From: Pseudopelagicola sp.
Lineage (GTDB): Bacteria; Pseudomonadota; Alphaproteobacteria; Rhodobacterales; Rhodobacteraceae
Reading direction: 5' to 3'
Assembly: GCA_026195905.1 (NCBI GenBank)
Contig: JAPHRE010000039.1
Coordinates: 1 to 64,000, forward strand
Length of the DNA: 64,000 nt
Under the pieces are notes generated by a model that was not told the origin of the DNA, ran no database searches, and worked only from the letters and a program-made list of their open reading frames with translations. This document shows positions 43,567-52,000 of the stretch, piece by piece (position 1 is the stretch's first letter; each line of letters begins with the position of its first letter). The position numbers were made by a program, and so were the translations under genes.

Positions 43567-44025
43567 TCAAATCGCGTCTTTGAAAACAGCCGCCAATATT
43601 CGCGCCAAACGGTCGGCATCGTCCTGCGTGAAGGCATCTGGCTGATCGCTATCAAGATCAAACACCGCCAATAGATCGCCCGCGCCATTCCAGACCGGCA
43701 AAACCAACTCTGACCGCGTGGACGACGCACAGGCGATATGGCCCTCAAACGCCTCGACATCCGGCACAAGCTGAACCGCGCCCAACCGCGCCGCCGCGCC
43801 GCAGACACCGCGCGCAAACGGAATCACGAGACAGCCATGACCGCCCTGATACGGCCCGATCTTAAGAAGCTCCGGCGCGACCACGCGGTAAAACCCGGTC
43901 CAGTCGAACCGATCATCGCTATGATGCACCTCACAGGCCACCGTCGCCATAAGCGCCACGGCATCCGTCTCGCCCTCGGCCACCGCCGTGATCCGCTGTT
44001 CCAGTTCGTCGTAATTGACCCGCAT
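43567..44025 (-). CDS. msrC: Free methionine-(R)-sulfoxide reductase (GAF domain)
   Basis: A 152-residue single GAF domain. Cys65, Cys75 and Cys99 (GGHGCLVIPF, GVCGAAA, GHIACASS) keep exactly the 10 and 24 residue spacings of the catalytic cysteines of E. coli fRMsr (84, 94, 118). GFYRV and SELVLPVW are family phrases. It reduces free methionine-R-sulfoxide in the cytoplasm using thioredoxin. It starts 3 bases after the upstream lipase-family gene ends, so they share a message. Confidence 0.92.
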   Translation of the reverse strand: MRVNYDELEQRITAVAEGETDAVALMATVACEVHHSDDRFDWTGFYRVVAPELLKIGPYQGGHGCLVIPFARGVCGAAARLGAVQLVPDVEAFEGHIACASSTRSELVLPVWNGAGDLLAVFDLDSDQPDAFTQDDADRLARILAAVFKDAI

Positions 44026-44028
44026 TCT

Positions 44029-45060
44029 CTATCCTACCCGCGCCCGTAGCCAGTCCGCCGTTTTCCTCAACGCCTCATCGCCCTGCGGGATCACCTTCGT
44101 CAACGACATGAACGCATGAATTTGACCGGGGTATTCCACAAGTTCAACCTCAACGCCCGCCGCCCGCATCTTGGCGGCATAATTCTGGGCATCGTCCCAA
44201 AGCGGATCATGCCCGCCCGCCACAATGAACGCCGGGGGCTGCTGGCCAAGCGTTTGGGAAAAAATCGGCGAGGCGCGTGGATCATGCCGGTCCTGTGCCT
44301 CGGGCAAATACATGCCGAGATACCAATCAATCCGCGCCGCCGACAACAACGGCTGATCCTTCAAATCTTGCATGGATTGCGTCGCAAGCCGCGCATCGAC
44401 GCCGGGATATATGAGCACCTGCCCCGCAGGCAGCGCCAGCCCCGCCACGCAAAGATCATGCATGAGGCACGCCGTCAGGTTCCCCCCCGCGCTATCGCCG
44501 CCAACAACAAGGCGGGCGGGATCAACCTTGACCTGCGCAGACCCCGTCACCAACGCCTGATAGCAGGCGAGACTATCATCCGCCGCCGCCGGGAACGGAT
44601 GCTCGGGCGCAAGCCGGTAATCATAGGAAATGACCCGTATGCCCGCCATCTCGGCAAGCCTCCCACAGAGGCCATCATGTGTCTCTATTCCGCCCTGAAT
44701 CCATCCCCCGCCATGCAGGTAAAGAAGCGTCGCAGCCTCGCCCCCAGCCCCTTCAGGCAGGTAGAGCCGCGCCGGTCGCGGGCCTTCCGCCCCCGGCAAG
44801 GTGATATCGCGTTTTGTCACCGACGCGGGACAAGGCTTTTCAAACTTCTCCGCCATCACGGCGAGTTGCTGGCGGCTCTCTTGCAGGCTCGGCATCGCCT
44901 GCCCATCCCGCAGCACCGCCACAAGATCCGACACCGCCTTGGCCTTGGGATCAATCCTGCGCCCCGCAATGACCTCGCGCCGCCCGCCATAAAGCGCCGC
45001 AACCATAGGCTCCGGTAGGTTTAGCCGCAGGAGACCCCAAAGAATGGCAAGTTTCGACAT
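44029..45060 (-). CDS. Alpha/beta hydrolase, hormone-sensitive-lipase family
   Basis: A 343-residue esterase of bacterial family IV. HGGGWIQGG is the oxyanion motif and GGDSAGGN holds the nucleophile; the acid and base are in GGHDPLWDD and GQIHAF. No signal peptide; cytoplasmic carboxylesterase for short acyl esters is likely. It is followed 3 bases later by msrC. Upstream is the thiolase gene with a 65-base gap containing the short hairpin TTGCGCC-A-GGCGCAA (45076-45090). Confidence 0.9.
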   Translation of the reverse strand: MSKLAILWGLLRLNLPEPMVAALYGGRREVIAGRRIDPKAKAVSDLVAVLRDGQAMPSLQESRQQLAVMAEKFEKPCPASVTKRDITLPGAEGPRPARLYLPEGAGGEAATLLYLHGGGWIQGGIETHDGLCGRLAEMAGIRVISYDYRLAPEHPFPAAADDSLACYQALVTGSAQVKVDPARLVVGGDSAGGNLTACLMHDLCVAGLALPAGQVLIYPGVDARLATQSMQDLKDQPLLSAARIDWYLGMYLPEAQDRHDPRASPIFSQTLGQQPPAFIVAGGHDPLWDDAQNYAAKMRAAGVEVELVEYPGQIHAFMSLTKVIPQGDEALRKTADWLRARVG

Positions 45061-45125
45061 GGTGCGGCCCTCCCTTTTGCGCCTGGCGCAAGGGTGGGCC
45101 GATTTCTCATAACCTGCAAGAGGCG

Positions 45126-46298
45126 TCAGACGCGCTCGATCGCGATCGCCGTGCCTTCACCGCCGCCGATACAGATCGCCGCCACGCCGCGCTTTAGCCC
45201 GCGCTTTTCAAGCGCGTTCAGAAGCGTGACCATGATTCGCGTCCCCGACGCACCAATCGGATGGCCAAGCGCACAAGCTCCGCCATTGACGTTGATGATA
45301 TCGCGGGCAATGCCCATCTCCTTCATAAAGGCCATCGGCACAACCGCGAAGGCCTCGTTGACCTCCCAGAGGTCCACATCGCCCACGGACCAACCAAGAC
45401 GCTCAAGCAATTTGCGCGCCGCAGGCACCGGGGCCGTCGGGAACTGCGACGGCGCTTGTGCATGGCTCGCATGACCAAGAACACGGGCACGGATATTCAA
45501 CCCCTGCGCCTCTGCGGCCTCCTGCGATGCCATCACAAGCGCCGCCGCACCGTCTGAAATCGACGAGGAATTGGCGGCCGTGACCGTGCCGTCCTTGCGG
45601 AACGCGGGCTTCAGCATCGGGATTTTTTCGGGCCGCGCCTTGGCGGGCTGTTCATCGCGCGAAATAATCTCTTCGCCGGTCCGGGTATGAAGCGTCACCG
45701 GGCAAATCTCGCCCTCGAACGCACCAGACCGCTCCGCCTCAAGCGCATTGTCGAGCGACGCAATCGCATATTGGTCCTGATCTTCGCGGGTGAACTGAAA
45801 CGCTTCGGCGCAATCCTCGGCAAAGGTGCCCATGAGGCGACCCTTGTCATAGGCATCCTCAAGCCCATCAAGGAACATGTGGTCCTTGACCTCCTGATGC
45901 CCGATCCGCGCCCCGCCGCGCATCTTCGGCAAGACGTAAGGCGCGTTCGTCATGCTCTCCATGCCGCCCGCGATCATCGTATCTGTATGGCCAAGCGCGA
46001 TCTGATCAAACGCCACCATCGCCGCCTTCATCCCCGATCCGCACATTTTGTTGAGCGTCGTCGCAGGCACCTCTTCGCCAAGACCACCGGCGAAACCCGC
46101 CTGCCGTGCCGGTGCCTGCCCCTGACCCGCCGGAAGCACACAGCCCATAAGGACCTCGTCCACCGTCCTCGCCCCGGCATCCGCAAGGGCCGCCTTGATG
46201 GCCGCGCCGCCAAGTTTGGCCGCTTCAACGCCATCAAACACGCCCTGAAAGCCGCCCATAGGTGTGCGGGCTGCGCCCGCGATCACTACATTCTTCAT
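45126..46298 (-). CDS. Acetyl-CoA C-acyltransferase (thiolase)
   Basis: A 390-residue thiolase. The acyl-carrying Cys86 is in NKMCGSGMKA; the distal active-site segments are GHPIGASG (His) and CIGGGEG (Cys). NEAFAVVP is the usual CoA-side motif. It joins two acetyl-CoA to acetoacetyl-CoA or performs the reverse cleavage. No phaB or acyl-CoA dehydrogenase is adjacent, so biosynthetic or degradative use cannot be chosen. Start at 46298 has GGGAGGAAAACGAGA; the frame runs on upstream but without support. Confidence 0.94.
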   Translation of the reverse strand: MKNVVIAGAARTPMGGFQGVFDGVEAAKLGGAAIKAALADAGARTVDEVLMGCVLPAGQGQAPARQAGFAGGLGEEVPATTLNKMCGSGMKAAMVAFDQIALGHTDTMIAGGMESMTNAPYVLPKMRGGARIGHQEVKDHMFLDGLEDAYDKGRLMGTFAEDCAEAFQFTREDQDQYAIASLDNALEAERSGAFEGEICPVTLHTRTGEEIISRDEQPAKARPEKIPMLKPAFRKDGTVTAANSSSISDGAAALVMASQEAAEAQGLNIRARVLGHASHAQAPSQFPTAPVPAARKLLERLGWSVGDVDLWEVNEAFAVVPMAFMKEMGIARDIINVNGGACALGHPIGASGTRIMVTLLNALEKRGLKRGVAAICIGGGEGTAIAIERV

Positions 46299-46486
46299 TC
46301 TCGTTTTCCTCCCGAGACTGGTGCCTTTGTCCGGCGTTCTGACCGAAAAATCTTGCACCGTTATTTCAACGCGCATTTTCGCCTTCAAATCCGGCCAAGT
46401 CCATCCCGTGCTATTACGGGAGGCGGGAAACCCTTTGATAAGCATTTGCCTCTAGCGTCAGAGAGAACCAATGGAGGACCCGAACC

Positions 46487-46816
46487 ATGAACCTCTCTCG
46501 CCATGAGACGGCGGATGCTTGCGTCATTTCGGTCAACGAAACCCGCATCGACGCGGCGGTCGCGATCCAATTCAAGGACCGTATGCGCGACAAAACCGAA
46601 GACGCCGGGGCGCGGATCGTGCTCGATCTTGGACAGGTGGAGTTTATCGACTCAAGCGGCCTCGGTGCCATCGTCGCCGCCATGAAACAGCTTGGGCCGG
46701 ATCGCCGCCTTGATCTCGTGGCGCTCAACCCCAATGTCGACAAGGTTTTTCGCCTAACACGCATGGATAGCGTGTTCCGTATCTTTGATACGCTGGAGGA
46801 CGCCGGTGCCCTCTAA
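46487..46816 (+). CDS. STAS-domain anti-sigma factor antagonist (RsbV-like)
   Basis: A 109-residue single STAS domain. The phosphorylated serine is in EFIDSSGLGAIV, the classic SpoIIAA/RsbV site; ARIVLDLGQV and FRLTRMDSVFRIF complete the fold. In partner switching the unphosphorylated form binds the kinase-type anti-sigma factor and frees its target. The next gene encodes just such a kinase and overlaps it. Start at 46487 follows ATGGAGGACCCGAACC. Confidence 0.92.
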   Translation: MNLSRHETADACVISVNETRIDAAVAIQFKDRMRDKTEDAGARIVLDLGQVEFIDSSGLGAIVAAMKQLGPDRRLDLVALNPNVDKVFRLTRMDSVFRIFDTLEDAGAL

Positions 46817-47291
46817 CGCGGCCCGCCGCGCGCCCTCCCGCCCTAGCTCGGATCGTCCTTACATGGCCGAAACACAGTTCTCTCTCCGCATCCCAAATCG
46901 CCCCAAAGCGGTGCGCCGGGCACTCGTTGAAATTTGCGGACGGACCGACGCAAGCGGAAGCGGGCCGGATACCGTGGGCCGTATTGAAATCACCCTCGCA
47001 GAGGTGCTCAACAATGTGGTCGAGCACGCCTTGCGCCACGAAGAAGAAGGCGAAATTCACCTCACGGCGACCCGGAAAAACGACGGCTGGCACTTTGATA
47101 TCCGCGACGGCGGGGTTGCCATGCCCGGCGGCATCGTCCCCCACCCCGACCTGCCCGGAAACAACTGCCCGCTTGAGAATCTGCCCGAGGGCGGCTTTGG
47201 TTGGGCCATCGTCAACACGCTTGCCCGCGATCTGCACTATCGGCGCAGGGCCGGAGGCAATCACCTGACCTTCGTCATTCCCGAGCACTGA
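46806..47291 (+). CDS. Serine-kinase-type anti-sigma factor (RsbW-like HATPase)
   Basis: A 161-residue GHKL ATPase: N-box ITLAEVLNNVVEHAL, then FDIRDGGVAMPG and GGFGWAIVNTLARDL (G boxes). I chose GTG at 46806 because GGAGG lies just before it at the right distance and it overlaps the STAS gene by 11 bases, as coupled rsbV/rsbW pairs often do; the ATG at 46863 lacks a ribosome site but fits the domain start as well. It should phosphorylate the STAS partner and bind a sigma factor or other target. No sigma or PP2C phosphatase gene is adjacent. Confidence 0.88.
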   Translation: MPSNAARRAPSRPSSDRPYMAETQFSLRIPNRPKAVRRALVEICGRTDASGSGPDTVGRIEITLAEVLNNVVEHALRHEEEGEIHLTATRKNDGWHFDIRDGGVAMPGGIVPHPDLPGNNCPLENLPEGGFGWAIVNTLARDLHYRRRAGGNHLTFVIPEH

Positions 47292-47366
47292 GCCGCCCCC
47301 GATGATCGCATTGGCAAGGCGCAAATCTCCTTCTAAGGTCAGCCCAAAGCGCGAGGGGAGATCACT

Positions 47367-48944
47367 ATGCGAGACTTTCATTTGCCGGGGCGTAGCGCCG
47401 TATTTGCCGAGAACGGCATGTGCGCAACGTCCCATCCGTTGGCCGCCGCAACCGCCATCGACATCCTCAAACGGGGTGGCAATGCCCTGGATGCCGCAAT
47501 TGCGGGGGGCGTCTTGCTTGGCATTTGCGAACCTCAGATGACGGGAATCGGCGGGGATTGCTTTGTCCTGATCTCGCCTGCGGGACGGAACGACATCGTG
47601 GCCTATAATGGCTCGGGCCGCGCGCCCGCTGCCGCTTCTGCAGCTGACCTGCGCGCGCGCGGATTAACCGCCGTCCCGACACACGCCCCCGAGGCCGTGA
47701 CCATTCCCGGCGCAGTTGACGCCTTCTGCCGGCTTAGTGAAAGCCACGGCAAGCTCGGCCTTGACGCGGTGCTCGCCCCCGCGATCCACTACGCCGATGC
47801 GGGCGTCCCCGTCGCGCCCCGCGTCGCCTTTGATTGGGGGATACACGCCAAGGTGCTCCAAGGCGCGGCGCGCAACCATTACCTCGTGGACGGTAAGGTG
47901 CCCCAAATCGGCCAGATGTTCCGCTCTCCCGGTCAGGCCGAGGTGCTCCGCCGTATTGCCAAAGAGGGGCGCGCCGCGTTCTACGAAGGCGAGATCGCCG
48001 AGGACATGACCGCCGCCCTGACCGCCCGTGGCGGCATCCATACAACCGACGATTTCGCCGCCACCTGTGGCCTTCAAACCGCGCCGATCAACGGCCCTTA
48101 CAAAGGCGTCGATCTTGTCGAGCATCCGCCCAACGGCCAGGGCGCGACCGCGCTTCTCATGCTCAACATTCTGGACCATTTCGGCATTGCCGCGATGAAC
48201 CCGCTTGGCGCTGAACGCGCCCATATCGAGGCCGAGGCAGCAAAACTTGCCTATGATACGCGCAACCGCTTCCTCGCCGATACCGATCATATGACGCGGC
48301 TGGAACATATGCTCTCGCCCGACACCGCCGCCCGCCTTGCCGCACTCATCGACCCGGATCGCGCTATGCCCGCCGCCGCCCCTCTGAGCGAAGCCGTGCA
48401 CAAGGACACGATCTATATCACCGTGGTCGACAAGGACCGCATGGCCGTATCGCTCATCTACTCGATCTTCCACGGCTTCGGCTCGGGCATCGCGTCGGAG
48501 AAATTCGGCATCCTGCTTCAAAATCGCGGCGCGGGCTTTACCCTCGAAGAGGGCCATCCCAATGAAATGCAGGGCGGCAAGCGTCCCATGCATACGATCA
48601 TCCCCGCCATGCTGCGCAAAGAGGGGCGCGTGACCATACCGTTCGGCGTTATGGGTGGTGCCTATCAACCCAATGGCCACGCGCGTTTCGTCTCTAACCT
48701 TGTCGATTTCGGCATGGACCTACAAACCGCCATAGACGCCCCGCGCGCCTTCACCGACGCGGGAGAGGTGCGGCTTGAAAACGGCTATAGCACCGACGTG
48801 GCACAGGCGCTCGCCGACAAGGGCCACAACATCGTCCGCCCCGACGCCCCGATTGGCGGCGCACAGGCCATTCAAATTCACCCCGAAGGCGTTCTTGAGG
48901 GGGCGTCGGACGCCCGCAAAGATGGCTGCGCGCTAGGATATTAA
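47367..48944 (+). CDS. Gamma-glutamyltransferase family protein
   Basis: A 525-residue Ntn-hydrolase proenzyme. The self-cleavage nucleophile is Thr348 in HKDTIYITVVDKD; upstream GGNALDAAIAG and GIGGDCFVL, and downstream VMGGAYQPNGHARFV and the ending DARKDGCALGY, are family marks. Unlike classical periplasmic GGT it has no signal peptide, so it probably acts in the cytoplasm. It splits gamma-glutamyl bonds, for example of glutathione or gamma-glutamylated amines; several roseobacter relatives are cephalosporin-acylase-like with unclear substrate. Start follows GCGAGGGGAGATCACT. Confidence 0.92.
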   Translation: MRDFHLPGRSAVFAENGMCATSHPLAAATAIDILKRGGNALDAAIAGGVLLGICEPQMTGIGGDCFVLISPAGRNDIVAYNGSGRAPAAASAADLRARGLTAVPTHAPEAVTIPGAVDAFCRLSESHGKLGLDAVLAPAIHYADAGVPVAPRVAFDWGIHAKVLQGAARNHYLVDGKVPQIGQMFRSPGQAEVLRRIAKEGRAAFYEGEIAEDMTAALTARGGIHTTDDFAATCGLQTAPINGPYKGVDLVEHPPNGQGATALLMLNILDHFGIAAMNPLGAERAHIEAEAAKLAYDTRNRFLADTDHMTRLEHMLSPDTAARLAALIDPDRAMPAAAPLSEAVHKDTIYITVVDKDRMAVSLIYSIFHGFGSGIASEKFGILLQNRGAGFTLEEGHPNEMQGGKRPMHTIIPAMLRKEGRVTIPFGVMGGAYQPNGHARFVSNLVDFGMDLQTAIDAPRAFTDAGEVRLENGYSTDVAQALADKGHNIVRPDAPIGGAQAIQIHPEGVLEGASDARKDGCALGY

Positions 48945-48945
48945 A

Positions 48946-49326
48946 ATGCCCATTACCCCTGTCAAAACCCTTATCGCCAACGCCCGCGAAGCGATTGAAA
49001 CCCTGCCGCAAGAGACAGCACAGGCCATGACCGACGCGGGCGAGGCTCTGCTAGTCGACATCCGCGATTTTCGTGAGCTTGAACGCGACGGGCGCATTCC
49101 CGGCGCGTTTCATGCGCCGCGCGGTATGCTCGAATTCTGGATCGACCCCGAAAGCCCCTATTTCAAACCGGCGCTGGCGACAGAGAAAAAGATCATCCTG
49201 TTTTGCGCCACGGCATGGCGTTCGGCGCTGGCCACGCGTGACTTGCAAAACATGGGGGTCGAGAATATCGCCGAAATGGACGGCGGGTTTAGCCAATGGA
49301 AAGCCCGCGGCGCCCCCATCGAATGA
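48946..49326 (+). CDS. Rhodanese-like domain protein
   Basis: A 126-residue single rhodanese domain. The catalytic cysteine is in LFCATAWRSALA; VDIRDFRELERDGRIPGAFHAPRGMLEFW is the usual N-terminal half and MDGGFSQWKARGAPI the end. The loop has six residues after the cysteine, as in sulfurtransferases. It moves sulfane sulfur to a thiol acceptor in the cytoplasm. It starts one base after the GGT-family stop codon, suggesting coupling with thiol (glutathione) metabolism. Confidence 0.9.
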   Translation: MPITPVKTLIANAREAIETLPQETAQAMTDAGEALLVDIRDFRELERDGRIPGAFHAPRGMLEFWIDPESPYFKPALATEKKIILFCATAWRSALATRDLQNMGVENIAEMDGGFSQWKARGAPIE

Positions 49327-49341
49327 TCCCTCAAGGGATCA
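49324..49341. terminator. Hairpin formed by two stop codons
   Basis: TGATCCCT-CA-AGGGATCA is a perfect 8-bp stem whose ends are the stop codons of the convergent rhodanese and hspQ genes. It may mark the 3' end of both messages; no T-run. Confidence 0.45.
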
Positions 49342-49665
49342 GTTCAGTTGGAAATGGAGCGGGTATTGCCCGTCTTCGAAGGGACCAAACATATCCGGGA
49401 TGTCCGGGTGATCCACCGGCTCGCCCGAATAGTCGGCGATAAGGTTCTGCTCGGACACATAAGCCACGTAATAAGACTGATCGTTCTCGGCCAGAAGGTG
49501 ATAGAACGGCTGTTCTTTATCGGGGCGGCTGTCTTCGGGGATCGCCGCATACCATTCATCGGTATTCGAAAACTCCGGGTCCACGTCAAAAACCACGCCG
49601 CGGAACGGGTGTTTGCGGTGACGGACCACTTGGCCGAGATGGTATTTTGCGCGTGTCGTGTTCAT
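49339..49665 (-). CDS. hspQ: Heat shock protein HspQ
   Basis: A 108-residue HspQ: AKYHLGQVVRHRKHPFRGVVFDVDPEF, then PFYHLLAENDQSYYVAYVSEQNL and DHPDIPDMFG are the family signature. HspQ binds hemimethylated DNA in enterobacteria and is also an adaptor that stimulates the Lon protease. Its start at 49665 is divergent from the AEC transporter. No sigma-32-type promoter is obvious in the gap. Confidence 0.93.
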   Translation of the reverse strand: MNTTRAKYHLGQVVRHRKHPFRGVVFDVDPEFSNTDEWYAAIPEDSRPDKEQPFYHLLAENDQSYYVAYVSEQNLIADYSGEPVDHPDIPDMFGPFEDGQYPLHFQLN

Positions 49666-49749
49666 AACTTGCAGCCCCTACCGACCAAAGCTAAGCCTTT
49701 CAAGGGGTGTTTGTCCAACCATCGGGGCTAATTTTCGAGGAAACAGTTT

Positions 49750-50631
49750 GTGAACCTTGCCTTAACAGTTCTGGAAATCGTTGCGCCGGTCTTTCTTCTG
49801 GCGGGGATTGGTTTCGTCTGGGTTCGGGCGGGCTTTGAATACCGAATCGCCTTCGTGACGCGCCTCGCCATGACGCTGGCCGTGCCCTGCCTGATCTTCA
49901 CCGCCCTGATGAAAACCGAGGTCGATCTGAACGCGCTGGCCAACCTGACGCTGGCGTCAATTGCGTCCTACGCCGCTGTTGGCCTTGTCGGGGCGGGGCT
50001 GCTGGCCCTGTTTCGCCTCAACCAACAAACCTTTCTTGCGCCGTTTATCTTTGGCAATACGGGCAACCTCGGCATTCCGCTTGCGCTTTTTGCCTTTGGC
50101 CAACCCGGACTTGAACGCGCGGTCGTGCTTCTCGCGGTGAGCGCGGTGCTTTCTTTTACGCTTGGCATTTGGCTTGTGGCGGGGCGCGGATCGTTCCTGA
50201 AAATTCTCAAGGAACCCATGATCGGCGCGACGCTGCTCGGGGCGCTCTTCCTGTGGCAGGGCTGGGAAACCCCGCGTTTCCTGACCAATACGCTTGAGCT
50301 GATCGGCCAGATGGCGATTCCGCTGATGCTTTTGACGCTGGGCGTCGCCGTCGCCCGCCTGACGCCTGCACGCATTTCAACCGCAATCTGGCTTTCGCTT
50401 GCCAAACTGGTGATCTGTGCCGCCATCGCATGGATCATCGCACGCGCCTTTGGCCTCGATGATATCTCCTTTGGCGTGCTGGTCCTGCAAATCTCAACGC
50501 CTGTCGCCGTAACCGGCTATCTCATCGCCGAAAAATACGGCGCCGATAGCGATTCCGTGGCAGGCTTCGTTGTGGTCTCCACGCTGATTTCTATCGCCGG
50601 CCTGCCGCTTCTCCTCGCGCTCGTTCTCTAA
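49750..50631 (+). CDS. AEC family transporter (auxin efflux carrier type)
   Basis: A 293-residue membrane protein with about ten helices in two halves. VAPVFLLAGIGFVWVRAGF, NTGNLGIPLALFAFG and the C-terminal LVLQISTPVAVTGYLIAEKYG carry the conserved prolines and glycines of the AEC fold. Members export small organic acids such as malonate or auxin-like compounds; the substrate here is not known. The start is GTG at 49750 after GAGGAAACAGTTT; the alternative codons downstream would remove the first helix. Confidence 0.9.
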   Translation: MNLALTVLEIVAPVFLLAGIGFVWVRAGFEYRIAFVTRLAMTLAVPCLIFTALMKTEVDLNALANLTLASIASYAAVGLVGAGLLALFRLNQQTFLAPFIFGNTGNLGIPLALFAFGQPGLERAVVLLAVSAVLSFTLGIWLVAGRGSFLKILKEPMIGATLLGALFLWQGWETPRFLTNTLELIGQMAIPLMLLTLGVAVARLTPARISTAIWLSLAKLVICAAIAWIIARAFGLDDISFGVLVLQISTPVAVTGYLIAEKYGADSDSVAGFVVVSTLISIAGLPLLLALVL

Positions 50632-50710
50632 ACCGCAGATTGTGATTTGCGCCGAAGGGGTCGGATGCGTTACACTCATTCCAAATAAAAAAATACATAG
50701 CGAGAGGCAG

Positions 50711-51298
50711 ATGAGCAGATACTTTCGCACCCTAACCCTGTTGGTGCTGCTGGCGGCGTGCGGTGGAGGCTACGATTCTCCCCCCCGCAACCTCAATGAC
50801 GCGTGTTCAATCCTGAAACAGCGTCCCGAATACTACAAAGCCTTTCGCCGGGCGGAACGCCGTTGGGGCGTGCCGATCAACGTGCAAATGGCCATCATCT
50901 ATCAAGAAAGCAAATTCGATAGCGATGCGCGCACGCCATATCGCTATGTTTTGGGCGTATTGCCTATGGGTCGCCAGAGTAGCGCCTATGGCTATTCGCA
51001 GGCGCTTGATGCGACTTGGGACCATTATCGCCGCGATACCGGCAAACGCAGGGCCAAGCGGGATGACATTGACGACGCCACTGATTTCATGGGCTGGTAT
51101 ATGAACCAAACCCGCGAACGCAACGGCATCTCTCTGAATAACGCGCGCCATCAATACCTTGCCTATCACGAAGGCCACACCGGCTATGCCCGTGGCAACT
51201 ATCGCAACAAATCGTGGCTGGTGCGGGTATCCCAAGAGGTCGCGGACCGCTCTCAGATGTATAAAGCACAGCTCGCAAACTGCCGCGTCGTCCGCTAG
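50711..51298 (+). CDS. Lytic transglycosylase lipoprotein (SLT domain)
   Basis: A 195-residue lipoprotein with lipobox LAAC (Cys17) and a lysozyme-like SLT domain. The catalytic glutamate is Glu66 in AIIYQESKFD, followed by SSAYGYSQALDATW and LNNARHQYLAYHEGHTGYARG. It cuts the glycan strands of peptidoglycan, forming anhydromuropeptides, from the outer or inner membrane. Residue 18 is Gly, not Asp, so sorting to the outer membrane is likely. Start at 50711 follows GAGAGGCAG. Confidence 0.92.
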   Translation: MSRYFRTLTLLVLLAACGGGYDSPPRNLNDACSILKQRPEYYKAFRRAERRWGVPINVQMAIIYQESKFDSDARTPYRYVLGVLPMGRQSSAYGYSQALDATWDHYRRDTGKRRAKRDDIDDATDFMGWYMNQTRERNGISLNNARHQYLAYHEGHTGYARGNYRNKSWLVRVSQEVADRSQMYKAQLANCRVVR

Positions 51299-51311
51299 GA
51301 CGCCGCGCGCA

Positions 51312-51920
51312 TCAAGGTTGTTGGCTCTGACTCTGCCTCTGTAGCTGAATACTAAACAGGCTGTTGCCAAGTTCTTGACCTGTTTCCATTTCGCCAAGAA
51401 TCACGGTCGTGCGTCCACCATTGCCATCGTTGATGATCCACTGGCGCAACTCGACCGGCCCTGCGGTAAACATCATGTCAATGCTGCCATACTCGGGATG
51501 CTCTGGGTCTTGCGCCCGCACCCGCGTAATCGTGCCATCATACACATGATCCGTGACCATATCCGCCCGGCCAAGATCAACCTGCTCCTCAAGGATCACA
51601 GAGAGCGGTGTGCGCTGAAGCGGATAGGATTCCGGCGGCTGGTTGGATCGCCCGTCAAAAATCGCCACCGTGTTGCCACTGGCAAGCACCATCGCCTTTT
51701 CCGGCGGGTCATATTCAAACCGGATACGCCCCGGCCGCTTCATATAAAGCCGCCCGGTCGAGATAGACCCATCATCGTTGATCTGGGTAAAGGCGGCCTC
51801 AACCGTCTTGAGATCATTGAGATAGGCCGAGACCTCCGCCAACGGCAGAATATCCGCCCGCACCGGAAGCGCGGCCACAATCGTCAAGGCAATCGTCAAC
51901 AAAGGTTTTTTCATACGCAT
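51312..51920 (-). CDS. lolA: Outer-membrane lipoprotein carrier protein LolA
   Basis: A 202-residue periplasmic chaperone: signal peptide (KKPLLTIALTIVAALPVRA), then LNDLKTVEAAFTQINDDGS, GRLYMKRPGRIRFEYDPPE and LVIDG-like GNTVAIFDGRSN, all typical of LolA. It takes lipoproteins from LolCDE in the inner membrane to LolB or the outer membrane. It lies 80 bases after ftsK on the same strand, an arrangement common in alphaproteobacteria. Start could be the ATG at 51920 or 51914; neither has a strong site. Confidence 0.93.
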   Translation of the reverse strand: MRMKKPLLTIALTIVAALPVRADILPLAEVSAYLNDLKTVEAAFTQINDDGSISTGRLYMKRPGRIRFEYDPPEKAMVLASGNTVAIFDGRSNQPPESYPLQRTPLSVILEEQVDLGRADMVTDHVYDGTITRVRAQDPEHPEYGSIDMMFTAGPVELRQWIINDGNGGRTTVILGEMETGQELGNSLFSIQLQRQSQSQQP

Positions 51921-52000
51921 ACCCAAGACATAAGCGCGCGCCGCCCGGAATGCACCCCCCGCGGCGCTCACATTGTCGCGCATTCTTGTGTGACGGCGCT

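Noticed and set aside
45076..45090. TTGCGCC-A-GGCGCAA hairpin as a terminator between thiolase and hydrolase genes
   Set aside because: Single-base loop and no T-run on either strand; it may be an attenuating structure, but termination cannot be supported.
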